A stretch of DNA of 64,000 nucleotides from the NCBI GenBank assembly GCA_963677175.2, contig CAXXES010000006.1:1116001-1180000 (forward strand), written 5' to 3'. Below the pieces are notes generated by a model. That model saw only the letters and a list, made by a program, of their open reading frames with translations. It did not search any database and was not told the origin of the DNA. Every line of letters starts with the position of its first letter. Within the stretch, counting starts at the first letter, position 1. Both the position numbers and the translations under genes were made by a program. Shown piece by piece: positions 52,312 to 60,678 of this stretch. Source of the stretch: Sunxiuqinia sp963677175 (GTDB taxonomy: Bacteria; Bacteroidota; Bacteroidia; Bacteroidales; Prolixibacteraceae).

Positions 52312-53808
52312 ATGGCCAAGTACTCAAACGAAGTTTCCAGAACCTTTAGTGAATATCTGCTGATCCCCGGACTGACTGACAAAACATGCCTCCCTGAAAA
52401 CGCCTCATTAAAAGCACCTTTGGTAAGTTTTAAGAAAGGTGAAAAACCAAGCATGGAGCTGAATGTTCCTTTTGTTTCGGCCATCATGCAATCCGTGTCC
52501 AACGACAACATGGCCATTGCCTTGGCACGCAACGGCGGCCTTTCTTTTATTTTTGGTTCGCAACCCATCGACACACAAGCCGAAATGGTGCGCAAAGTAA
52601 AAAAATTTAAGGCCGGGTTTGTGGTAAGCGATTCGAACCTGACCCCGGAACATACCCTGGCCGATGTGATTGCACTGATTGAAAAAACAGGCCACTCTAC
52701 GTTTGGAATTACCGAAGATGGATCGTCCAACGGAAAGCTTATGGGCATTGTTACCGGACGCGACTACCGGGTAACGAGAGATCCACTGGATAAAAAGATA
52801 AAAGATTTTATGACTCCCTTTCACAAATTGATTACGGGCCAATTGGGAATGACACTCAACGAAGCCAACGATGTGATTTGGGACAACAAACTGAATAGCC
52901 TTCCCATTATTGATCAAAATCAAAACTTACAATATTTCGTCTTCCGGAAAGATTACGAAAGCCACAAAGAATATCCGAACGAACTGTCGGACGCCAATAA
53001 AAAGCTGATGGTTGGGGCCGGAATCAACAGCCGCGATTACAAAGAACGTGTTCCTGCCCTGGTGGCTGCCGGAGCCGATCTGCTTTGCGTGGACTCCTCT
53101 GACGGCTTTTCGGCCTGGCAACGCGAAACCATTGAATACGTCAAAAAAGAATACCAGGGTGAAATAAAAATTGGGGCCGGAAACGTGGTTGACAAAGATG
53201 GCTTTCTATACCTGGCCGAAGCCGGAGCCGATTTCATCAAGGTGGGAATTGGCGGCGGATCGATTTGCATTACCCGCGAACAAAAAGGTATTGGCCGTGG
53301 ACAGGCAACCTCCATCATTGAAGTGGCTGAAGCCCGCGACGAATACTTTGAAAAAACAGGAACTTACATCCCCATCTGCTCCGATGGTGGCATTGTGCAG
53401 GACTACCACATGGTGCTGGCGCTGGCCATGGGAGCCGACTTTTTGATGATGGGCCGCTACTTTGCCCGCTTTGACGAAAGTCCGACCCGCAAACTGATGG
53501 TCAACAACCGCTATGTGAAAGAGTACTGGGGCGAAGGGTCGAACCGGGCACGCAACTGGCAACGTTACGACATGGGCGGAAGTACCGGACTGAAGTTTGA
53601 AGAAGGCGTAGATAGCTACGTTCCTTACGCCGGAAAACTGAAAGACAACCTCGACATTACCCTGGGGAAAATGAAATCGACCATGTGCAGCTGCGGAGCT
53701 ATTTCAATTCAGCAACTAAAAGACGAAGCCAAAATCACGCTGGTGTCAGCAACCAGCATTGTCGAAGGCGGGGCACACGACGTGATTCTGAAAGATACCA
53801 ACATGTAA
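52312..53808 (+). CDS. IMP dehydrogenase, Tritrichomonas-like clade
   Basis: This enzyme oxidises IMP to XMP with NAD, the committed step to guanine nucleotides. It has 498 residues. The TIM barrel is interrupted by a CBS pair (about residues 104-225). Catalytic Cys319 lies in GGGSICITREQKGIGRGQAT; the flap YWGEGSNRARNWQRYD and the end IVEGGAHDVILKD are present. From memory, the N-terminus (MAKYSNEVSRTF, EYLLIPGL) and the flap are close to the Tritrichomonas foetus enzyme and less like the usual bacterial guaB. A standard guaB may exist elsewhere in this genome. It ends 8 bp from the converging next gene. Confidence 0.9.
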   Translation: MAKYSNEVSRTFSEYLLIPGLTDKTCLPENASLKAPLVSFKKGEKPSMELNVPFVSAIMQSVSNDNMAIALARNGGLSFIFGSQPIDTQAEMVRKVKKFKAGFVVSDSNLTPEHTLADVIALIEKTGHSTFGITEDGSSNGKLMGIVTGRDYRVTRDPLDKKIKDFMTPFHKLITGQLGMTLNEANDVIWDNKLNSLPIIDQNQNLQYFVFRKDYESHKEYPNELSDANKKLMVGAGINSRDYKERVPALVAAGADLLCVDSSDGFSAWQRETIEYVKKEYQGEIKIGAGNVVDKDGFLYLAEAGADFIKVGIGGGSICITREQKGIGRGQATSIIEVAEARDEYFEKTGTYIPICSDGGIVQDYHMVLALAMGADFLMMGRYFARFDESPTRKLMVNNRYVKEYWGEGSNRARNWQRYDMGGSTGLKFEEGVDSYVPYAGKLKDNLDITLGKMKSTMCSCGAISIQQLKDEAKITLVSATSIVEGGAHDVILKDTNM

Positions 53809-53816
53809 TCAATAGC

Positions 53817-54560
53817 CTAAACTTTCTTGAAGTATTCTTTCGCCGCATTGCAAATCGGGCATTTATAATCGTCAGGCAAATCTTCAAACGGCGTTCCCGG
53901 AGGAATGCCCATGCTTGGATCCCCCACTTCCGGATCGTAGGTATAACCACAAATCAGGCAAACATGTGGCTCAGCATCGGATTGCGGACTTGCATCAGAT
54001 TTTTGCACCGCTTCATCTTTCTTAATTTCCGCTTCTTCCTGGTCCAGGGTTTCCCGCTCAATGTAAGTCGGCGAATTCTTGGGTGAAAACATCTTGTACT
54101 TCTCTCGATAAACCTTGTAAGTCAAAGGCTCCTCGTCCAAAACCACATCACTGTCCACCACTTCACCTATAATCAGCCAGTGCGAGCCCACATCAACCAT
54201 TTGGCGAACTTCGCAATCCAGCCAGGCCACGCATTCGTCCAATACGATAGGCATACCGGTTTTTGCCGTTTGCGTTTTCACATCCTGAAACTTATCCAAG
54301 TCGGCACCCGACATAAAACCAAAGTTGCCAATCAATTTAACGTCCAGTTCCTGCTTCAAAATGGAAACTGAAAAAGCGCCGGCTTCACGGATCACCTCAG
54401 TCGTTTGATTGTTTTTGTGACACGAAATAGCGACCTGCTCCGGTGAGTTGGTAACCTGAAAAGCGGCATTGGCAATGTAACCCGATTTTTTTCCTTCGAG
54501 CTCGGAAGCTACAAGGTACATGCCATACGACATTTTATGAAAAGCTCTGTATTTCAACAT
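53817..54560 (-). CDS. Flavin reductase-rubredoxin fusion protein
   Basis: This protein of 247 residues joins an FMN-binding flavin-reductase domain (about residues 1-150, MSYGMYLVAS, AISCHKNNQTTEV) to a C-terminal rubredoxin of about 50 residues. The rubredoxin iron site has two pairs: CLICGYTYDPEVGDP and KCPICNAAKEYF. An acidic linker joins them. The layout matches high-molecular-weight rubredoxins that pass electrons from NAD(P)H to flavodiiron proteins in anaerobes (NO or oxygen detoxification). The partner is not in this window, so the pathway is an inference. Confidence 0.9.
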   Translation of the reverse strand: MLKYRAFHKMSYGMYLVASELEGKKSGYIANAAFQVTNSPEQVAISCHKNNQTTEVIREAGAFSVSILKQELDVKLIGNFGFMSGADLDKFQDVKTQTAKTGMPIVLDECVAWLDCEVRQMVDVGSHWLIIGEVVDSDVVLDEEPLTYKVYREKYKMFSPKNSPTYIERETLDQEEAEIKKDEAVQKSDASPQSDAEPHVCLICGYTYDPEVGDPSMGIPPGTPFEDLPDDYKCPICNAAKEYFKKV

Positions 54561-54686
54561 AGTCTATAATCTTTTTAGTGTTCTATTCAAAAACGAATTC
54601 ATTTCAAATAGAAAGTATTGGTTATTTCTATTTTAGAAAACCATAAAATTGGGGATTTTCTGATAGACTTCCACCTAAAAGTAGAA

Positions 54687-54842
54687 TTAATTCTACTTTA
54701 ACAGATTAGGGTTTGCGTTCGATTTTTCTCCTGATTTACCCCGGCCCTAAAGGGTGTCAGGAGAAAATCTGGCAGTTCCCGGCAGCTGCCGGGTGCAGGG
54801 TAAAAGTAGCCGGATTTTTCGAAAGTGTTAAAGTAGAATTAA
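54687..54842. mobile_element. MITE-like element with 16-bp perfect inverted ends
   Basis: TTAATTCTACTTTAAC (54687-54702) is the exact complement of GTTAAAGTAGAATTAA (54827-54842), enclosing 124 bp. A 22-bp perfect palindrome (54678-54699) overlaps the left end. Inside are an inverted pair GATTTTTCTCCTGA / TCAGGAGAAAATC (54721-54734, 54757-54769) and the perfect 16-bp palindrome CCCGGCAGCTGCCGGG (54778-54793). No transposase frame is present. The short open frames across it look like chance. It lies in the 468-bp gap before the C69 peptidase gene. Confidence 0.6.
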
Positions 54843-55028
54843 GATGAAGCGGAACAAAACGGGAAGTTACTTCCTTCATAAAAAGACAGTCAGGCATCCT
54901 AAATCTGAGGCAAAAAACACAAATCGCCCCCTTTGTGAGTATACTCATTTTTAAATTAGGCTTTTTTTCGCTTTTTTAGGTGCCTTGATTTTAAAATTCC
55001 CAAATAGACATTTTTAAAACGAACGATA

Positions 55029-56711
55029 ATGAGAAAAAAAATAAGTGTAATTGCCTTTTTTATATTAATTGGCTCGGGTTACAGCTGGGCTTGTACCAAT
55101 TTTCTGATCACCAAAGGAGCCTCAGTCGACGGATCAACCATGATTACCTATGCCGCCGACTCACACAACCTATACGGTGAATTATATTTTCAACCGGCTA
55201 CCGACCATCCTGATGGAGCCACCCGCGAAATTCATGAGTGGGATACCGGCAAATTCCTGGGCATGATCCCCGAGATGGCACACACCTACAGTGTTGTTGG
55301 CAATATGAACGAATTTCAGGTGGCCATAGGCGAAACAACCTTTGGCGGGCGCAAGGAACTGGGCAGTCAATCGGGTGCCATTATGGATTATGGCAGTTTG
55401 ATGTATGTGGCCCTTCAACGTGCTAAAACCGCCCGCGAAGCCATCAAGGTCATGACGGACCTGGTTGAAAAATATGGCTATTACAGCTCCGGTGAGTCTT
55501 TTTCAATTGCTGATCCAGATGAAGTATGGATATTGGAAATGATTGGCAAAGGTGAAGGAGAGAAAGGTGCTGTATGGGTAGCCGTCCGGGTTCCTGATGG
55601 TTACATTAGCGGTCACGCTAACCAGGCTCGTATTACTACCTTTCCGTTGAACGACACTCAAAATTGCATGTATTCGAAAGATGTCATCTCCTTTGCCCGC
55701 GAAAAAGGTTGGTTTGACGGTATAAACAAAGACTTTAGCTTTTCTGATGTTTATGCGCCGGTTGATTTTGGTGGCGCCCGTTTCTGCGAAGCGCGGGTTT
55801 GGGCTGGGTTCAACAAAGTAGCCGACGGAATGGATCAATACACCAACTACGTCAAAGGCCTGGTAGCGTATGACACAACCACCAGTTTCGCAACCAACCG
55901 CATGCCTCTTTGGATTAAGCCCAACAAAAAGCTTTCAGTAAAAGATGTGATGGAAATGATGCGCGACCACTTTGAAGGCACCGAACTAGACATGACCCAG
56001 GATCTTGGAGCAGGGCCACACCGTTTGCCATACCGCTGGCGCGGACTAACCTGGGAAGTGGACTCAATTGAATACTGCAACGAACGGGCTATTTCAACCC
56101 AGCAAACCGGTTTTTCATTCGTTTCGCAAAGCCGCTCGTGGCTCCCCGATGCCATTGGCGGAATCCTTTGGTTTGGCGTAGATGATACTTATAGCACTTG
56201 CTACGCGCCAATGTATTGCGGCATTACCGAAATTCCCGAATGCTTTGCCGTTGGCAATGGTGATCTGCTGAATTATTCTGAAACATCAGCTTTCTGGATT
56301 TTCAATACGGTGACCAATTTTGCCTACCTGCGTTACGACGCGATGATTGAACACATCCGCGAGCGCCAGGCTGAAATTGAAGGCAAGTTTATTGCTCACA
56401 CACCAGAAATTGATCAGGCAGCCAAACTGCTGCACGAAAAACAAGGTCCGGACAAAGCGCGTGAGTTTTTGACTCAATATTCCGTGAATGAAGCCAACAA
56501 CATGACCGCCGCCTGGAAGGAACTTTCACATTACCTCATTGTCAAATACATAGATGGCAATGTAAAAAAAGAAGAGAATGGTGAGTTCTTACGCAACGAA
56601 TATGGATTGCCGGCATCACCCGATTTCCCGGGATATCCGGAATGGTGGTACGAAGCAATCATCAATAGTACAGGTGATCATTTCAAGGTAATTGATGGCA
56701 CTTCGCACTAA
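55029..56711 (+). CDS. C69-family dipeptidase (secreted)
   Basis: This predicted N-terminal nucleophile peptidase has 560 residues. A signal peptide (MRKKISVIAFFILIGSGYSW) ends just before CTNFLITKGASVDGSTM; in this family the Cys becomes the N-terminal nucleophile after cleavage (about Cys22). Further conserved segments are GESFSIADPDEVWILEM and the YCNERAISTQQTGFSFV region. It is probably periplasmic or surface-exposed and cleaves dipeptides, and has no operon partner. The next gene, rplS, has its own promoter. Confidence 0.9.
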   Translation: MRKKISVIAFFILIGSGYSWACTNFLITKGASVDGSTMITYAADSHNLYGELYFQPATDHPDGATREIHEWDTGKFLGMIPEMAHTYSVVGNMNEFQVAIGETTFGGRKELGSQSGAIMDYGSLMYVALQRAKTAREAIKVMTDLVEKYGYYSSGESFSIADPDEVWILEMIGKGEGEKGAVWVAVRVPDGYISGHANQARITTFPLNDTQNCMYSKDVISFAREKGWFDGINKDFSFSDVYAPVDFGGARFCEARVWAGFNKVADGMDQYTNYVKGLVAYDTTTSFATNRMPLWIKPNKKLSVKDVMEMMRDHFEGTELDMTQDLGAGPHRLPYRWRGLTWEVDSIEYCNERAISTQQTGFSFVSQSRSWLPDAIGGILWFGVDDTYSTCYAPMYCGITEIPECFAVGNGDLLNYSETSAFWIFNTVTNFAYLRYDAMIEHIRERQAEIEGKFIAHTPEIDQAAKLLHEKQGPDKAREFLTQYSVNEANNMTAAWKELSHYLIVKYIDGNVKKEENGEFLRNEYGLPASPDFPGYPEWWYEAIINSTGDHFKVIDGTSH

Positions 56712-56751
56712 AAATTAAAACATAAATGCTTTGGAAGACCGCAAATAATGC

Positions 56752-56759
56752 TAATTTTG
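56752..56759 (+). promoter_or_regulatory. Candidate promoter of rplS
   Basis: TAATTTTG is an exact TAnnTTTG box. TTTG at 56730-56733 gives an 18-bp spacer. The leader to the ATG at 56821 is about 55 nt. Confidence 0.55.
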
Positions 56760-56820
56760 CGCCAAATTATGCAATCTCTTACACTGAAGCTGTGTAACAT
56801 TGCTTTAAAACTTTAGAACG

Positions 56821-57168
56821 ATGGATTTAATTAAAGTAGCCGAAAAAGCTTTTGAGGTTGAAAACAACCTACCAAAATTTAGCGCAGGTGATACCATCAC
56901 TGTACACTACAAGATTAAGGAAGGAAACAAAGAACGTATTCAGGACTTCCGCGGTGTAGTTATCCAGGTGAAAGGTGCCGGAACAAACAAGACTTTTACT
57001 GTGCGTAAAATGTCGGGAAACGTTGGTGTTGAGCGTATTTTCCCAATGACTTCTCCTTTTATTGAAGGAATCGAAATTAACAAGACAGGTAATGTACGTC
57101 GTGCACGAATTTTTTACCAACGTCAACGTACCGGTAAAAAAGCAAGAATCAAGGAAAAAAGATTCTAA
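56821..57168 (+). CDS. rplS: 50S ribosomal protein L19
   Basis: This subunit-interface protein has 115 residues. Motifs: FSAGDTITVHYKIKEGNKER, FRGVVIQVKGAG, KMSGNVGVERIFPMTSPFIE and the end GKKARIKEKRF. It is transcribed alone, with a promoter upstream and a strong terminator behind. It is not linked to trmD or rimM here. Confidence 0.98.
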   Translation: MDLIKVAEKAFEVENNLPKFSAGDTITVHYKIKEGNKERIQDFRGVVIQVKGAGTNKTFTVRKMSGNVGVERIFPMTSPFIEGIEINKTGNVRRARIFYQRQRTGKKARIKEKRF

Positions 57169-57186
57169 GATTAGAATTTATGATAT

Positions 57187-57216
57187 AAAAGGCCTTCAGT
57201 TGAGGGCCTTTTTTTG
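57187..57216 (+). terminator. Terminator of rplS
   Basis: AAAAGGCC pairs with GGCCTTTT over a short loop and is followed by seven Ts. It starts 18 bp after the stop. Confidence 0.85.
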
Positions 57217-57354
57217 TATTCCGGTAAGTCAACAACTCCTTCCCAACAGAGACAGCTTCTTTTAGAAATAAAAGAATCGGTGAATGATGTTTTGCTGATA
57301 AAAATCACAGCTTATCAGCCGACACTCAGCTTAATTTGCATAAAACTAGAACGT

Positions 57355-58278
57355 ATGGCATTCCTCCAAAAAGAAAAGTTGTTTACCCTCCGCTGGTTCA
57401 AAGAATATAGCTTCATAACCATTGGAGCATTTATCCTGGCTGTTGGATTCGTTTTTTTTATCACGCCTCACAAAATTGTTCCCGGAGGTGTTTATGGTAT
57501 TGCCATTGTTGTTCACTACATGACCGAAGACGTATTCTCGTTCTGGCCCGATGGAATCCCTATTGGTTTGTTTGGTCTGGTGCTAAATATTCCGCTAACC
57601 ATCGCGGGCATTAAAATATTGGGGCCGCGCTTTGGGGTAAAAACAATTGTTGGCTTTGTACTTTCGTCCGTTTTCATGGACCTGATTACTTACCTTCGAG
57701 CCAATGGCAGCGCACCTTTAGTTGAAGATGTGCTGCTTTCATGCGTTTTCGGAGGCGTACTCATTGGTTTTGGACTCGGACTAATTTTCAAGTCTCGTGC
57801 AACTTCTGGCGGTTCCGACATTATCGCCATGATCATCGCTAAATACACCGGCTTGCAGTTGGGCCAATTGCTGATTTATGTCGATTCGGTCATCGTATTA
57901 GTGGGATTGGCAGCTTTTGGTGAATGGCAAATTCCACTTTATTCCTGGCTGGTTATTTACATCACCGGTCGTGCGATCGATATCACCATCGAAGGTTCAA
58001 ACTACAACAAAGCGCTTCTGATCATTTCAAACAAACACGAAGAAATCAAACATAAACTTTTGGTTGATCTTGAGCGTGGAGGCACCTATTTAAAAGGAAC
58101 CGGCATGTATAGTGGCGAAGAAAAAGAAATTATCTACACCGTTGTCAGTCGCCGTGAAGTAGCGATTCTGGAGCAATTCATCAGCCAGATTGACCCTAAT
58201 GCTTTCATTACGGTGATGGACACCAGCGAAATCCTTGGGGAAGGTTTTCAAAACCTAAAAATAAAAATTGATTCGTGA
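57355..58278 (+). CDS. YitT-family membrane protein with DUF2179 tail
   Basis: This integral membrane protein has 307 residues. Five or six hydrophobic segments are visible (for example FITIGAFILAVGFVFFITPH and VYGIAIVVHYM), and GGVLIGFGLGLIFKSRATSGGSD is a family signature. The C-terminal DUF2179 domain of about 80 residues (KGTGMYSGEEKEIIYTVVSR) is cytoplasmic. Function is unknown. The start at 57355 (MAFLQKEK) is chosen over a frame open back to 57214, which has no family features. It is not in an operon. Confidence 0.87.
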   Translation: MAFLQKEKLFTLRWFKEYSFITIGAFILAVGFVFFITPHKIVPGGVYGIAIVVHYMTEDVFSFWPDGIPIGLFGLVLNIPLTIAGIKILGPRFGVKTIVGFVLSSVFMDLITYLRANGSAPLVEDVLLSCVFGGVLIGFGLGLIFKSRATSGGSDIIAMIIAKYTGLQLGQLLIYVDSVIVLVGLAAFGEWQIPLYSWLVIYITGRAIDITIEGSNYNKALLIISNKHEEIKHKLLVDLERGGTYLKGTGMYSGEEKEIIYTVVSRREVAILEQFISQIDPNAFITVMDTSEILGEGFQNLKIKIDS

Positions 58279-58363
58279 CTTAATTTAACTTTCCGATTAT
58301 TCAGGAATTTAGCATTCATTTTAGTAATTTAGAAGGCCAAAAACATTCGAATTTGTTATCGCC

Positions 58364-60652
58364 ATGAAAGCTTTTTTCCTAATCATCCTACTATCATATT
58401 TTGCATCTTTTTCAAGTGCGCAATCTGTTGGACTCGTTTTAAGCGGTGGCGGAGCTAAAGGATTGGCACATATTGGTATCATCCGGGCGCTCGAAGAAAA
58501 TAATATTCCCATCGACTACATTTCCGGCACCTCAATGGGAGCAATTGTCGGCGGACTTTATGCCGCCGGATACACGCCTGATGAAATGGAAGCGCTTTTC
58601 CTGTCGGACCAGTTTAAATTTTGGGCTACCGGAAAAATTCAGGAAGAGTACCGCTACTATTTCAGAAAGTTGGAACAAACACCCGCATGGTTAAACCTCG
58701 ACCTGCGAAGAACAGAAGATCGCCTTCGAATCATGTTACCAACCAACATCATTCCTGAAGAGCAAATAGACTTTGCTTTTATGGAGATGTTTTCTTCAAC
58801 CAATGCTGTGTGTGGCAATAACTTCGACAATCTAATGGTTCCCTTTCTGTGCATTGCTACTGATGTTTTTGAAAATAAGGAAGTCGAACTCCGAAGCGGA
58901 GACCTGGGTGAAGCCATTCGTGCATCGATGACCTTCCCACTCTATTTTAAACCAATTGTCATCGATGGGGCGTTGGTTTTTGACGGCGGCATCGTCAATA
59001 ACTTTCCGGTAAAGAATACGATTGAAGCATTTAATCCCGACATTATAATCGGTCATAAGGTAGCCAACAACTCCAAGCGCGCAGATGAAGATGATGTGAT
59101 GGCCCAGTTGGAAAACATGATTATGCAAAAAACTGACTACAAAGTCCCGGAGGACAAAGGAATTTTGCTGGAAAGCTCCTTCTCCAATGTCAGTCTACTG
59201 GATTTCAACAAGGTTTTATTGCTTGAGCAAGCCGGGCACGAAACTGGCTTGGCACAAATGGACAGCATAAAAATGCTTGTCAGCCGGCGAGTGAGCCAAG
59301 AAGCGATGGATAAAAAGAGGCGGAGTTTTAACATCCGAAAGCCAGAACTTCTATTTCAAAACATTCAAATTGAAGGCGTTAGTGACCCTATGCAACGAAA
59401 ATACATTATTCAAAGCGTCAAGCATAAAAACGACATCATCGATTTAGATCAACTGCGCAAGGAATATTTTAAATTAGTGGCCGACCCACAGTTGCGATCC
59501 GTTCGTCCGGTATCTTTTTACAACCAGGAAACTGGGTATTTTGACATTCATTTGAAGGTAAGGAAAGAGAAAGCATTGGAAATCAAATTTGGCGGAAATG
59601 TTTCAACCAAGCCCATCAATCAAGGCTTTTTAAGCCTCGACTACCTGTTTTTCGACAACCGGGCTTACACGCTTAGCACCAATATTTATTTTGGCCGGTT
59701 TTACAGTTCTATCAAAGCTGGTGCAAGAATTGATTTTCCAACCAACCTGCCATTCTACCTATCTGGTTACCTAAGCCTCAACCGGTGGGACTTTTTCACA
59801 AGGAGTAACGAATTTTTCTTCGAAGATGTCAGTTCTCCTTTTATCATTCAAGATGAAAGTAATATCAGGTTTGAGCTCGGGTTCCCGGTAAAAACACATG
59901 GAAAAATTACCCTTGGAACCAGTTATTCATCTTCCATGGACTCCTACTACTTTAATGAATCAATCAAGCGAGAAGACAATGCCGAGGAAACCAGGTTTGA
60001 TGCGTTTTCAAGCAGAGTCAGCATTGAACGGAATTCACAAAACTACAAGCAGTATGCTACCGAAGGGGTTGCCTCAGAGCTTAGCTTTACCCACACTTTT
60101 GGTGACGAAAAACACCATCCCGGATCAAATTCGCCGCTTAACAGACGTTTTGCTGGCTCCCATAATTTTTTCACATTAAAAGGAAAGTACGACAACCACT
60201 TTCCCATTACCCGACGCTCCAGTTTAGGAGTCACGCTGGAAGGAGTTTACAGCAACAAAAAATTGCTGAATAACTATTCGGCAACCATACTGGCAGCCAA
60301 CACCTTTTCACCAACGCCATTTAGCCAAACGATGTTTCTGGAGAATTACCGCGCAAACAAGTATGTGGCTTCGGGTTTAAAATCAATCTTTCAGTTGAGT
60401 AGTCAAATGCACCTGCGAATGGAGGGCTATGCCTTTTTGCCCGTTGAGCAAATTAACAGGGGAGAAAACTACCAGGCCATGTATAATCCGGACAATTATT
60501 CGGACATCCGTCTGATGGGACTGGGCGGATTGGTTTATCACACCGGGCTGGGTCCATTAAGTCTCACAGTGAATTATTTTGAAAAACCCAACACGAAGTT
60601 CTATGTTGCCTTCAGCTTTGGTTATGTATTATTCAACAAACGAGGCTATTAG
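58364..60652 (+). CDS. Patatin-like phospholipase with C-terminal outer-membrane barrel (PlpD type)
   Basis: This is an exported lipolytic enzyme of 762 residues with a signal peptide (MKAFFLIILLSYFASFSSAQ). The patatin domain (about residues 20-320) has the oxyanion box SGGGAKGLAHIG, the nucleophile GTSMGAIVGG and the Asp of DGGIVNNF. A POTRA-like segment follows (LFQNIQIEGVSD), then a C-terminal beta-barrel of about 16 strands ending in FSFGYVLFNKRGY. This layout is that of type Vd autotransporters such as PlpD. The phospholipase domain may be displayed at or released from the outer membrane. Confidence 0.9.
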   Translation: MKAFFLIILLSYFASFSSAQSVGLVLSGGGAKGLAHIGIIRALEENNIPIDYISGTSMGAIVGGLYAAGYTPDEMEALFLSDQFKFWATGKIQEEYRYYFRKLEQTPAWLNLDLRRTEDRLRIMLPTNIIPEEQIDFAFMEMFSSTNAVCGNNFDNLMVPFLCIATDVFENKEVELRSGDLGEAIRASMTFPLYFKPIVIDGALVFDGGIVNNFPVKNTIEAFNPDIIIGHKVANNSKRADEDDVMAQLENMIMQKTDYKVPEDKGILLESSFSNVSLLDFNKVLLLEQAGHETGLAQMDSIKMLVSRRVSQEAMDKKRRSFNIRKPELLFQNIQIEGVSDPMQRKYIIQSVKHKNDIIDLDQLRKEYFKLVADPQLRSVRPVSFYNQETGYFDIHLKVRKEKALEIKFGGNVSTKPINQGFLSLDYLFFDNRAYTLSTNIYFGRFYSSIKAGARIDFPTNLPFYLSGYLSLNRWDFFTRSNEFFFEDVSSPFIIQDESNIRFELGFPVKTHGKITLGTSYSSSMDSYYFNESIKREDNAEETRFDAFSSRVSIERNSQNYKQYATEGVASELSFTHTFGDEKHHPGSNSPLNRRFAGSHNFFTLKGKYDNHFPITRRSSLGVTLEGVYSNKKLLNNYSATILAANTFSPTPFSQTMFLENYRANKYVASGLKSIFQLSSQMHLRMEGYAFLPVEQINRGENYQAMYNPDNYSDIRLMGLGGLVYHTGLGPLSLTVNYFEKPNTKFYVAFSFGYVLFNKRGY

Positions 60653-60678
60653 AAACCTTGAACAGGAAAACTAATCAA

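Noticed and set aside
54757..54948. 63-codon minus frame as a small protein gene
   Set aside because: It lies across the MITE-like element and its palindromes; openness comes from the repeat sequence and no family was recognised.
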